Below, in pieces: positions 52,950-61,061 of a stretch of 64,000 bases of DNA. The DNA lies in contig JBFWSG010000002.1 in NCBI GenBank assembly GCA_050248495.1, positions 1-64,000 on the forward strand. Reading direction: 5' to 3'. Both the position numbers and the translations under genes were made by a program. The notes under the pieces are model-generated. The model saw nothing but the letters and a program-made list of their open reading frames with translations. It was not told the DNA's origin and did no database searches. Within the stretch, counting starts at the first letter, position 1. The number at the start of each line of letters is the position of its first letter. Source of the DNA: DASYDU01 sp050248495 (GTDB lineage: Bacteria; Planctomycetota; Planctomycetia; Pirellulales; Lacipirellulaceae).

Positions 52950-53387
52950 TTAGCGACATTCATTGGCCAGTACGCCGCCGACAACGCGGACGGCCGGCTT
53001 CCACTCGTTTAAGGAATTCGCGATCAATATCGGAAACTCGGAGGTGGCCCCGCCGATCTTGGGCGTGGCAACCGCATAAATGACTTCGCCGATTTCCGCC
53101 TGCCTGATGACATAGGAGCACATGAAGCACGGCTCCGCGGTACTGTAGAGCGTGGCCCCGCGCAGAATTCGGCTCCCAGTTTTTTCGACCGCCTGCTGGC
53201 AAGCGATGATTTCCGCATGTCCCGTCAGGAGCTGGCCGGCTGGCAATTGCTCGACCCCTTCGCCGATCACTCGCCCGTCGAGGACCACCACACTCCCGAC
53301 GGGCGTGTTGCCTTGTTGCCTGGCCAGGCTGGCCAGTTCGATGCAGCGACGCAGATGGCGTTCGTGAACGGATTGCGTGGGATTCAT
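52950..53387 (-). CDS. Nucleoside deaminase family protein
   Basis: The 145-residue protein shows the zinc site of the cytidine/guanine deaminase superfamily: 'GHAEIIACQQAV' (HAE) and 'EPCFMCSYVI' (PCxxC). The N-terminus 'ASLARQQGNTPVGSVVVLDGRVIGEG' is typical of TadA/guanine deaminase-like members. It is coupled by ATGA overlap to the upstream PPOX gene. The base it acts on is unknown. Confidence 0.8.
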   Translation of the reverse strand: MNPTQSVHERHLRRCIELASLARQQGNTPVGSVVVLDGRVIGEGVEQLPAGQLLTGHAEIIACQQAVEKTGSRILRGATLYSTAEPCFMCSYVIRQAEIGEVIYAVATPKIGGATSEFPILIANSLNEWKPAVRVVGGVLANECR

Positions 53388-54076
53388 GTGGCGCGTTCCT
53401 GCGATTGCAGTGCTTGTAGCTGGCCTTCGAGATCACCAATTCGAGCTTGGAGCTGCTCGATAATTGGGGCGATCTGCCGCTGGGAAAATCGCTTGTGGAT
53501 GTGCTGTGGGCAATTGACGTCCCACGCTTCCAGGCTGAAAAGGATCGCCCGTTCGACCTTTCCAGGATACGTGGGATCACGCAATCGATCGAGCAGCTGC
53601 GGATTGTCATCGACCACGCGGGCCGTGCCCCAGAGCTTGATGCGTCGACAGTGCGCGTAGTCCATAAGGAAGATGAAGGCTCGTGGGTTATCCGAAAGAT
53701 TCCCCAGCGTAATGTACTGGCGGTTGCCGGCGAAGTCCGCAAAGCCCAGGGTTTTGTCGTCTACGACTTGGAGGAATCCTGGCGGTCCGCCCCGATACTG
53801 GACGTAGGGTTGGCCCTCGGCGTTCGCCGTCCCCAGATAAAACATGTCTACGTCGGCAAGGAAAGATTCCAGTTCCGGAGTCACCGAAGTCTGCCAACCC
53901 CTTCCCTCTTCCACCTTCGAGTAGGCAGAACGGGAACCGTACCTGGTCTGGACCGCTTTCACGCTGGGAGTAAAGGCGACGTCGCTGGGATATTGACGCA
54001 CTTTCCACGCATCTTCTGCGGCACACAACTTGGCAATGGCGGTGTCCGGCGTGAAGGGCGGTCTGATGGCAGTCAT
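53384..54076 (-). CDS. Pyridoxamine 5'-phosphate oxidase-family protein with DUF1348-like N-terminus
   Basis: The main part matches flavin-binding split-barrel proteins: 'YPSDVAFTPSVKAVQTRYGSR', 'FYLGTANAEGQPYVQYRGGPPGFL', 'LGFADFAGNRQYITLGNL' and a C-terminal coiled stretch. The first ~28 residues (PPFTPDTAIAKLCAAEDAW) instead resemble the opening of DUF1348, a SnoaL-like family, as though joined by a deletion. FMN-dependent reduction or oxidation of a small molecule is likely. It lies in the TetR-linked operon with AhpD-like and deaminase genes. Confidence 0.8.
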   Translation of the reverse strand: MTAIRPPFTPDTAIAKLCAAEDAWKVRQYPSDVAFTPSVKAVQTRYGSRSAYSKVEEGRGWQTSVTPELESFLADVDMFYLGTANAEGQPYVQYRGGPPGFLQVVDDKTLGFADFAGNRQYITLGNLSDNPRAFIFLMDYAHCRRIKLWGTARVVDDNPQLLDRLRDPTYPGKVERAILFSLEAWDVNCPQHIHKRFSQRQIAPIIEQLQARIGDLEGQLQALQSQERAT

Positions 54077-54160
54077 GGCTTTTACCCCTGAACGTAGAAG
54101 TGATCGAAAACAGGCAGGGTGCCTGGCAGACGCCAAGCACCCCGCGGGCTTCCAGAAGGC

Positions 54161-54745
54161 TTAATGCGCGGAGCAAGCTTCCGTCACGCAGGTCGATGTC
54201 GTGCAAGTTTCGACCGGATCGGCTGGCGGAATGTCGAGTTCGGTGTCCGCCACGTTGTTGAGAAAGTTGGTGAAGCACCCCAGCACTACGCTGGCGACGA
54301 TCTCCACGATTTCACCATCGCCAAAGCCCGCTTCCCGCACAGCGGCAAGTTGTTGATCCGAAACTTTACCCCGACTCGCCAACACGTCTGCGGCAAATTC
54401 GAGGGCCGCCTCGGTGCGTTGGTCCACCGACTTGCCGGTGCGACCGGCCAGAATGTCGTCGGTCGACAGTCCTGCCGAAGGAGCTATCGCACAAAGAATC
54501 GACGTGCAATAGTCGCATGAATTCGTTTCGCTGGTGCTCAGCTTCACCTGATTGTGGAGCTTTTCACCGATCTGCACGTTGCCCATCGCCGTGCCGAAGG
54601 CCAGGAAGCTTTCAAGTACCGCAGGCGAGTTTGCCATCACCTTCGCGGTGTTGGGGATCATCCCGAAGGCATGTTGCACTGTGTCGAGCAGTTCCTTGGT
54701 ACGGCCTTGGGCAATTTGCGAATTGACGGAATGGATTCGTTGCAT
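54161..54745 (-). CDS. AhpD-like/carboxymuconolactone decarboxylase-family protein
   Basis: The 194-residue protein shows the AhpD-type disulphide site 'SETNSCDYCTSILCAIAPSAGLS' (CxxC) after 'FGMIPNTAKVMANSPAVLESFLAFG'. Such proteins reduce peroxides or act on related substrates. It heads the operon with the PPOX and deaminase genes and has a TetR-type operator 95 bases upstream, so its expression is probably controlled by the divergent regulator. The C-terminus carries two further cysteines. Confidence 0.8.
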   Translation of the reverse strand: MQRIHSVNSQIAQGRTKELLDTVQHAFGMIPNTAKVMANSPAVLESFLAFGTAMGNVQIGEKLHNQVKLSTSETNSCDYCTSILCAIAPSAGLSTDDILAGRTGKSVDQRTEAALEFAADVLASRGKVSDQQLAAVREAGFGDGEIVEIVASVVLGCFTNFLNNVADTELDIPPADPVETCTTSTCVTEACSAH

Positions 54746-54839
54746 GGTTAGCTCTCCAGGTTTCTTTCACACATTGCGGCAGCCCGACTCACCGAAGCGG
54801 CTCGTCTACTAGACTGCGACACATGACTGTTCATAATGT

Positions 54840-54853
54840 ACAGACAGGTCTGT
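54840..54853. promoter_or_regulatory. TetR-type operator 1
   Basis: ACAGAC-AG-GTCTGT is a perfect dyad 94 bases before the AhpD-like gene. It matches operator 2 at 55472-55485, apart from the spacer. Confidence 0.65.
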
Positions 54854-54878
54854 CTATTTCCAGATAAAATGACACGGG

Positions 54879-55460
54879 TTATTCACCCTTCATTGCCGCC
54901 ACCATTTTCAGCGCGGCGTCTCGGGCCACGGTGGCAGCGGCCGGCGATCCCTGAATCATCGCCGTGATGATCGCCCCTTCTACCAGAAGGCCCACCGCCG
55001 GGGCGACCTTTGCGCCGGCTTTCCCCAAAGCCTCGGTCACCAGTCCGGCCAAGAATTGCTGGAACCGATGCTTGTGTTCCCGAACAAAATGCATCCCCGG
55101 ATGTTTGGCATCGGCCAGTTCCGCGGCGACATTCTGAAAGACGCAACCCCGAAAGCCCGGGCTCTCAAACCAGTCCTGGAGCGCCAGAAAGAAAGCACGG
55201 AGCGGATCCTTAGTTCGCTTGCCATGATGCTTCATCGCGGACACGAAGAAAGCCAATACTTTTTCTTCACGGTACTTAAGTACCGCCAGGAGCAGTTCGT
55301 CCTTCGAGGCGAAATGTTTGTAAAGGCTCATCTTGGCGACTTCGGCCTCGGCGATGATCCGATCAATTCCAACTGCCCGGAACCCGTCTCGATAAAACAG
55401 CCGGTCGGCGGTTTCGAGGATTCGCTCGCGAGCTTCGGAGTTGGCCTTCGTGCGACTCAT
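54879..55460 (-). CDS. TetR/AcrR-family transcriptional regulator
   Basis: The 193-residue repressor has the TetR helix-turn-helix 'ARERILETADRLFYRDGFRAVGIDRIIAEAEVAKMSLYKHFASKDELLLAVL'. The ligand-binding half is helical with 'FRGCVFQNVAAELADAKHPG'. Matching operators lie 12 bases upstream of this gene and in front of the AhpD-like gene, so it likely controls both itself and the oxidative or electrophile-detoxifying operon. Confidence 0.9.
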   Translation of the reverse strand: MSRTKANSEARERILETADRLFYRDGFRAVGIDRIIAEAEVAKMSLYKHFASKDELLLAVLKYREEKVLAFFVSAMKHHGKRTKDPLRAFFLALQDWFESPGFRGCVFQNVAAELADAKHPGMHFVREHKHRFQQFLAGLVTEALGKAGAKVAPAVGLLVEGAIITAMIQGSPAAATVARDAALKMVAAMKGE

Positions 55461-55471
55461 GCATGAAGTAT

Positions 55472-55485
55472 ACAGACCTGTCTGT
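55472..55485. promoter_or_regulatory. TetR-type operator 2
   Basis: ACAGAC-CT-GTCTGT is a perfect dyad twelve bases upstream of the TetR start, where it would block transcription of its own gene. Confidence 0.65.
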
Positions 55486-55637
55486 TTACGTCAAGAACTC
55501 GGTCCGAATTTTCCTTCGCGCAGCGCCGGAGGCCACAAATTCTAACGGCAAACAGCGGTGTATATGCCAGGAATCACTTGCGCCAAACCCCGCGCAACAG
55601 GCACCGAGGCATGTTAATCCGCTACCGCCCACCGGCC

Positions 55638-56765
55638 TTACGAAGAGCGGATGGCCCAGAAACTTACGGCACCGAGTGTCGCACCGAGCGGGAGTGTCGT
55701 TAGCCACGCCAGCAGAATCTTGCCGATCGTCCTCCAGTGGGCCTCACCAGTGACAGCGCCAATACCAAACAGGGCGCCGCAACTGACATGCGTCGTCGAG
55801 ACGGGCATGCCGAGCCGACTCGCGCCGATCACGATCAGACTGGTCATCAGGTTTGCGGTGAATCCTTGGCCGTGGTTCATCGGCGTAATTCGTTGGCTCA
55901 TCATCTCAGCCACTCGGCGAGCATTGAGGACCCCGCCGCAGGCCATGGCACCAGCGACCAAAGCCGTTCCAATGATCCCGCCTAGTTGAGGAGCGACCAA
56001 CATCAGCGCGGCGATCTTCGGCGTGTCATTGAGCCCTCGCGCAAAGCTGACCGCACCGGCGGAAAAAAAATGGGATCTATCCAGTACCGTTGCGGCCTCC
56101 AGGCCGAGCACTCGTCCGCCGTAGCGATATTCGCAAGTCACCACGTCGCCCATCGACACAGTTAATTCGTTGGCTCGCTGGAGCGAAGCGGTCATGCTGG
56201 TCGCGGGGCAAGTTTCGACCAACTGATTGCCGACGCAGAGGCAGGTGTCGGCAGTAACGCCAAGCGCGCGACGTAGAATCCGAAGGACTGGATAAACCGA
56301 ACTTGTAGCGGCAAGAGCCAGCACGGGACTTATCAGCAGGGGAAGAAAAAGCGTGCCTCCGAGTTGCGAGAGGCTGATCGACGATCCGGCTGCGACGCCA
56401 GCTCCGACCAAGGCCCCAACCAGGCTGTGCGTCGTCGAAATCGGCATTCCGATTCGCGTGGCAAGGAGCACGGTGGCCCCAGCGCCGAGTGCGACCGCGG
56501 CCATGAACTCCGGGCTTGCTACCAGAGAATCGCTCACCAGTCCTTTGCCGCTGAAGTTCTTCAGGAGTTGGCCGGCAAGCACGACCGCTGCCAACGAACC
56601 AAGAAACGTGGTCACGGTGGCCCAGGCCAGCGCATGGCGATAATCGGTGGTGCCGCTGCCGAAGAGCGTCGCCACGCCCTTGAAGTTGTCATTGGCACCG
56701 TTGGCGTATGCCAGGAGAACGCCGGCGGCTAGCAGAATTGCGATTAGCACTTGAATCGACCTCAC
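55638..56765 (-). CDS. PiT-family inorganic phosphate transporter
   Basis: The 375-residue polytopic protein carries the twin PiT signatures: 'YANGANDNFKGVATLFGSG' near the start and 'SFARGLNDTPKIAALMLVAP' in the second half, plus 'ISTTHSLVGALVGAG' and 'VSTTHVSCGALFGIG'. It would import phosphate by ion symport; arsenate often enters by the same route, which is worth noting beside an arsenic-metabolism operon. Confidence 0.85.
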   Translation of the reverse strand: MRSIQVLIAILLAAGVLLAYANGANDNFKGVATLFGSGTTDYRHALAWATVTTFLGSLAAVVLAGQLLKNFSGKGLVSDSLVASPEFMAAVALGAGATVLLATRIGMPISTTHSLVGALVGAGVAAGSSISLSQLGGTLFLPLLISPVLALAATSSVYPVLRILRRALGVTADTCLCVGNQLVETCPATSMTASLQRANELTVSMGDVVTCEYRYGGRVLGLEAATVLDRSHFFSAGAVSFARGLNDTPKIAALMLVAPQLGGIIGTALVAGAMACGGVLNARRVAEMMSQRITPMNHGQGFTANLMTSLIVIGASRLGMPVSTTHVSCGALFGIGAVTGEAHWRTIGKILLAWLTTLPLGATLGAVSFWAIRSS

Positions 56766-56860
56766 AAGATCGTGCGACCGCCGCCGTCGCTGGTTGACAC
56801 TTTATGTCCGATGCAAATTCTGGTACTCAGAGGAGCCCGTGGTTGCATGACGCACGCTCG

Positions 56861-57841
56861 TTAATTCCGCTCGTCGACGATGTCACCGTCGGCTCGCGTG
56901 ACAAAACGTCGGAGGAGTCTTGTATCGATGTCGTCGCGCAGCAACGTCACATGGCCATCGCAGAAGACGACGTTGACGCCGCCTACGTGAAAGCCAAACA
57001 TCTCGTCGTTTGGACCACAATTGTTCGAGGTCCACTTGCATTCGCTCGGGCCGCCGAGCGGATTCGCGTTGTTATTGATTGGCTTTGACACACCAAACGC
57101 ATTGTCGGGCTCGGCCCATCGCCAGAATTTTCGCAGTACGCCGTGCCCGTCCACGTATTCTGTCGCCATCGGCAAGCCTTCAAATTCCTCCCTGCGACCC
57201 ACATCTTCCGAAAGTGCAATTGTCTGACTCAAACCATCGGTAATCTTCCGGCCGGGCGTCCCGCCGGTAACCAGCGCTCCGTCGGCTCGCGCGAGGCTAT
57301 TTTTCTCGCCGGTCACAGGATCAAGATCCGTGTAGTAAGTCGGCCCATAGTCGGAGGCTCCGTACCCTTCGCTGTCCGTTGCCGACTCGCGGAACTGATC
57401 GGAAGGACAGAGGAACACGTCGACGGAATGCCTGGCAATTTCCTGGTTGGTAGGCGAGTCGGTGTATGGAATCGTCAGATCGAAGTCGGCAGCGAGATTT
57501 CCCTGCTCGATGAAGGGCAATATGTAGCCGAAGAACGAATGAATGTCGAAAGTTGTTGAAGCCTTTGTCGCGGGAAAATTAGGGGGAAAGTCAGTGCCCT
57601 GTCCTCCCGATGGAAACCGCCCGCGATTATTTTCAAAATTGTGCATCGCGACGCCCAGCTGGCGCAAATTGTTTACGCATTGGGAGCGCCTCGCCGCCTC
57701 GCGCGCCGCCTGAATCGCCGGAAGTAGTAGTGCGACCAGGATTCCGATGATTGCGATCACGACCAACAGTTCAACTAAAGTAAAGCCGCGATGCGCGCGA
57801 CACGACTGGCGCGCAAAGGGGGGCGTCGACCAAGCTTCCAT
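56861..57841 (-). CDS. DUF1559 prepilin-like protein
   Basis: The ATG at 57841 gives 326 residues. A type IV pilin-like leader 'HRGFTLVELLVVIAIIGILVALLLPAIQAAREAARRSQC' is followed by the DUF1559 body and the terminal 'VNVVFCDGHVTLLRDD', the H-x9-DG-type motif of planctomycete proteins. The family is abundant in this phylum; role unknown. An alternative start at 57901 adds 20 unlikely residues. Confidence 0.9.
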   Translation of the reverse strand: MEAWSTPPFARQSCRAHRGFTLVELLVVIAIIGILVALLLPAIQAAREAARRSQCVNNLRQLGVAMHNFENNRGRFPSGGQGTDFPPNFPATKASTTFDIHSFFGYILPFIEQGNLAADFDLTIPYTDSPTNQEIARHSVDVFLCPSDQFRESATDSEGYGASDYGPTYYTDLDPVTGEKNSLARADGALVTGGTPGRKITDGLSQTIALSEDVGRREEFEGLPMATEYVDGHGVLRKFWRWAEPDNAFGVSKPINNNANPLGGPSECKWTSNNCGPNDEMFGFHVGGVNVVFCDGHVTLLRDDIDTRLLRRFVTRADGDIVDERN

Positions 57842-57907
57842 GGAATAGGAGTCCTCAATTTGAACGGATTCCGTTGGGGAGTGATCTCTGTGTTGCCCCA
57901 CGCAGCG

Positions 57908-58474
57908 TCATTCGACAACGGATACACGCGCGGACCAAGCGGCCGAGGCGAACTGTGGGTCCAATGGTGTCATCGAAACGTGATTGGCGTAGTTGGAGAG
58001 CGTTTTTGTCGCTACGCCGAGAATTACTTCTAGGATTTGAGCCCGCTCGAAGCCTGCGTCAAAGAACTGGTTAATAATCTCCTCATCGGGCCAGCCTTGC
58101 TGACTAACAATGTCTTCGGTCAGTGACCGTAGCGACTCCCAGCGCGGCACTGTCAGCGGGCGTTCCTCGCGAATGGCCGCAATGATGTCCGACGGAACTT
58201 GGTGCATCTGGGCGGCCACACTGTGCGCCGCAACGCAATACTCGCATTTGTTGGCGACGCTTGTCGTCAGCAGCACGATCTGGCGCTCCAAAGGCGATAG
58301 AGAGGTCTGCTCGAATAACTCGTTGAGCGCCAGGTATGCTTTCAGCGCCGGAGGCGAATTTGCCAACAAACCCAAGAGATTAGGAATGAATCGATACCGC
58401 TTCTGAATTGCGCGCAGCTCCGGCTTGATTTCATTGGGCGCCGTTTCGACGGTTTTAATTTCTAGATTGGTCAT
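57908..58474 (-). CDS. AhpD-like peroxidase-related protein
   Basis: The 188-residue protein has 'RYRFIPNLLGLLANSPPALKAYLALNELFEQTSLSPLERQIVLLTTSVANKCEYCVAAHSVAAQMH', with the active CxxC as CEYC. It starts ten bases after arsS and is probably the last gene of the arsenosugar-type operon. A thiol-peroxidase or redox support role is likely but not proven. Confidence 0.8.
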   Translation of the reverse strand: MTNLEIKTVETAPNEIKPELRAIQKRYRFIPNLLGLLANSPPALKAYLALNELFEQTSLSPLERQIVLLTTSVANKCEYCVAAHSVAAQMHQVPSDIIAAIREERPLTVPRWESLRSLTEDIVSQQGWPDEEIINQFFDAGFERAQILEVILGVATKTLSNYANHVSMTPLDPQFASAAWSARVSVVE

Positions 58475-58484
58475 CGTTCGCCTT

Positions 58485-59537
58485 TCATGGTTGTGGCTTA
58501 ACAACAGAACCCTGGCAGCTCGAACCCACGCCAGCAGTGCAACCGAAACAATGGCGCCCGGTGGCGATTCTGCGGTACAGTAGCTTACCCAGGTCAAAAT
58601 CGTGGATAGTTGGAGGTTCGGCAAATCCTATGGGCAATTCGAGCATCTGATTAAAATCACAGTCGAAAAGCCGACCCTGCCAGTCGACCGAGATCATCGA
58701 GCGGCACATCAAGCCCTCCACGGTCGCGGGGTTGAACACCGCGACCAACGTGTGCATGTATTCGTCGAAACTGCCCGACACCAGCAGGTCGTCGAGGAAT
58801 CGGCTGATCGGCATATTCGTAATCGTGATTAGCCGCGTAAACTCGATTCCATAACGGATTGAGAGCTCGCGGCGGTAATCAGTTTCTAGCGTTTCTTGCG
58901 GCGGTGGCAACACTGGACCAACGGGGTTGTATACCAGCGTCAGCTTCAGCTCACTGTTCGAGCGTCCGTACCCGAGCTCGTTGAGTAGCTTCAGACCCTG
59001 GATCGACCGCTTGAAAACGCCGTTGCCGCGCTGTCGATCGCAGTTGTCTTCCAAGTAGCACGGCAACGACGCGACGACCTCGACCTGATTCGTCGCCAGA
59101 AATTGGGCCAGGTCTTCAAAGCCGGGCGTCGTCAGGATGGTGAGATTACATCGGTCGATCACATGACGGCCTAGTCGACGCCCCTCTTCGACCAGGTAGC
59201 GGAAATTCGGGTTCATCTCTGGCGCGCCACCAGTGATGTCCAGCGTACGGATCTCGGTTGCCGCGAGCGCGCGGATGCACGCCTCTGCCGTTTCGCGCGA
59301 CATGCTTTCGCGGCGGTCGGGGCCCGCGTCCACGTGACAATGGTGACAAGTCTGATTGCAGAGTCGGCCGACGTTGACTTGCAGTACGAAGATTCCCTTG
59401 GGGCGCAGCGCCTCAATCCCCGAATTTGAGATCGCTCGTTCAAACGTCGGGAGCTCACTTCCGGCGGACAGAACTCGACACTGCTTATCAGCGGAGGCAA
59501 GCGGGTGGCCTCGTCGCAACAGGGTTAGCTCAGCCAT
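58485..59537 (-). CDS. arsS: Arsenosugar biosynthesis radical SAM protein
   Basis: The 350-residue enzyme carries the radical SAM cluster motif 'CNQTCHHCHVDAG' (CX3CX2C) and 'DITGGAPEMNPNFRYLVEEGR'. The C-terminal 'RHCFGCTAGVGSSCQG' is the diagnostic cysteine block of ArsS. It forms a 5'-deoxyadenosyl-arsenic bond on methylated arsenite during arsenosugar synthesis. It overlaps the CsrA-like gene by eight bases and follows an ArsM-like gene. Confidence 0.9.
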   Translation of the reverse strand: MAELTLLRRGHPLASADKQCRVLSAGSELPTFERAISNSGIEALRPKGIFVLQVNVGRLCNQTCHHCHVDAGPDRRESMSRETAEACIRALAATEIRTLDITGGAPEMNPNFRYLVEEGRRLGRHVIDRCNLTILTTPGFEDLAQFLATNQVEVVASLPCYLEDNCDRQRGNGVFKRSIQGLKLLNELGYGRSNSELKLTLVYNPVGPVLPPPQETLETDYRRELSIRYGIEFTRLITITNMPISRFLDDLLVSGSFDEYMHTLVAVFNPATVEGLMCRSMISVDWQGRLFDCDFNQMLELPIGFAEPPTIHDFDLGKLLYRRIATGRHCFGCTAGVGSSCQGSVVKPQP

Positions 59538-59793
59538 GTTTCACCCGCTTCGATGGGAGGTAGGCGCGAAGCGGAGGGGCAAGAGCCTCTGTTGGCGCGG
59601 CCGAATCGGAAGCGACTCGTTCGTCGCTTCCACGAATCCTATCGTCGATCGTAAGTTCCCCGCGCAGAACTGGTGTATGACGTGGAGCCTCGACCGCAAG
59701 CCGGACTCGCCTTCCAGAAATTGATCGTACCATCAGGAACGTATCATCTCCGATTGCAATTCGTTCACCAATTCGTCGTGTTAAGACCAACAT
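59530..59793 (-). CDS. csrA: CsrA-family RNA-binding regulator
   Basis: The 87-residue protein begins MLVLTRRIGERIAIGDD and continues 'VRLAVEAPRHTPVLRGEL', the CsrA core, with a non-conserved 35-residue tail. A GGAGG lies ten bases before the ATG. CsrA binds GGA motifs in mRNA leaders and represses or protects them. Here the gene lies between arsM and arsS and overlaps arsS, an unusual setting. The GGA sites it would bind cannot be fixed by eye. Confidence 0.85.
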   Translation of the reverse strand: MLVLTRRIGERIAIGDDTFLMVRSISGRRVRLAVEAPRHTPVLRGELTIDDRIRGSDERVASDSAAPTEALAPPLRAYLPSKRVKHG

Positions 59794-59842
59794 TCTTCCG
59801 AATCCTCCGTGCATACGAGCGTCCGATTCCAAACTCATCCGA

Positions 59843-61018
59843 TTAACAGCATTCCCCGTCAGTACAGCAAGAGCCGACGGGTGGGGTCGTGAGACTGAAT
59901 GCTTGTCCCTTAGATTCCCGCGGGTGCCGAATTTTGGCACGACGACAATCAAATGCCTCAGCATGTTCGGTTTCCACGACTGCGTACGGTTCAATAGGAA
60001 AAAAGTGCTCGGAGTAAGGCGACTGTCGCAATAGCTGATACGTCTTGTCGCAGACCGCCGTTCGTTGTCCGCGATCGTACGCATGGCCATCGTCGTCCTC
60101 GACTCGACGAAACGGTCCTCGGTACATGACGGCTTGATTTCGTTCCAGGCACGGCCCTACCTTTCCCTTGTGGGCGACAAGCGTCACAGAGCGAAACTCG
60201 ATACCCCGAATCGACTGCCACGGCTCGCGTTGCCGCTTGACTATCTCAATGCCGTGGAACCCTGACTCCTCAAATGCTTGCAAAAGGAGATCCTCTCGAA
60301 ACGCCCCGGAGATACACCCTGACCAAAGGGTCGGATCTCGCTGCAGATCGTCCGGGATGTCCTCGTCCGAAACAATGTCGCTGATCGCCGCACGTCCGCC
60401 CCGACGCAGCACCCGATATGTTTCCTCGAATAGCCGGCGACGGTCCTGTTGACGCACCAGATTCAAGACGCAATTCGATACCACACAGTCGACCGACTCA
60501 TCGGTAATCATTGGCTGATCGCGGCGCAGTCGCTCCTCCAGGTGCCTGAGAGTCACCCAGTCCGCGGCCGTGCGGACCGGGTGCTGCCCCAGCTCTCTGC
60601 CGAGTAGGTCCAGATCGAGGCGTAAGTCCTGAATCATCCCATACCGCAAATCGACGTTGCTGTAGCCAACTCGATCTGCAACTTGCTGCTGGAACTTCCT
60701 AGCCAGCGCCAGCATATCGAGATTGCAGTCCACTCCGATGACTCGCCCCCGCTCGCCCACCACTTGCGACAGGATGTAGCACAGCTTCCCACCGCCCGAG
60801 CCTAAGTCGAGGACGACTTCACCTTCGTGGACGTACGGGGTCGGATCGCCACAGCCGTAATCCCGCTCCAGGATTTCTTCGGGAATGACCGACAAGAAAT
60901 CCGCTGAATACTCGGTAGGGCAACACAAAGCTTGCTCGCGCTGCTGCGCGGCTTTGGCATATCGTTCATAGACGGAAGCTTCTACCGAGCGATCGTCAAC
61001 ACTAGCTGAGTTATTCAT
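59843..61018 (-). CDS. arsM: ArsM-like arsenite methyltransferase
   Basis: The 391-residue protein has a SAM-binding Rossmann motif 'VVLDLGSGGGKLCYILSQVVGERGRVIGVDCN' and the later 'VDCVVSNCVLNLV', where a cysteine sits in the usual arsenic-binding position. It ends 'GSCCTDGECC', a cysteine-rich arsenic-binding tail. The radical SAM neighbour supports methylation of arsenite for arsenosugar synthesis. The upstream glycosyltransferases may use its products or act in a lipid branch. Confidence 0.8.
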   Translation of the reverse strand: MNNSASVDDRSVEASVYERYAKAAQQREQALCCPTEYSADFLSVIPEEILERDYGCGDPTPYVHEGEVVLDLGSGGGKLCYILSQVVGERGRVIGVDCNLDMLALARKFQQQVADRVGYSNVDLRYGMIQDLRLDLDLLGRELGQHPVRTAADWVTLRHLEERLRRDQPMITDESVDCVVSNCVLNLVRQQDRRRLFEETYRVLRRGGRAAISDIVSDEDIPDDLQRDPTLWSGCISGAFREDLLLQAFEESGFHGIEIVKRQREPWQSIRGIEFRSVTLVAHKGKVGPCLERNQAVMYRGPFRRVEDDDGHAYDRGQRTAVCDKTYQLLRQSPYSEHFFPIEPYAVVETEHAEAFDCRRAKIRHPRESKGQAFSLTTPPVGSCCTDGECC

Positions 61019-61061
61019 CCGCCATACTCCGTTGGGGGCAAGATTGTTCCTCTCGATCGAT

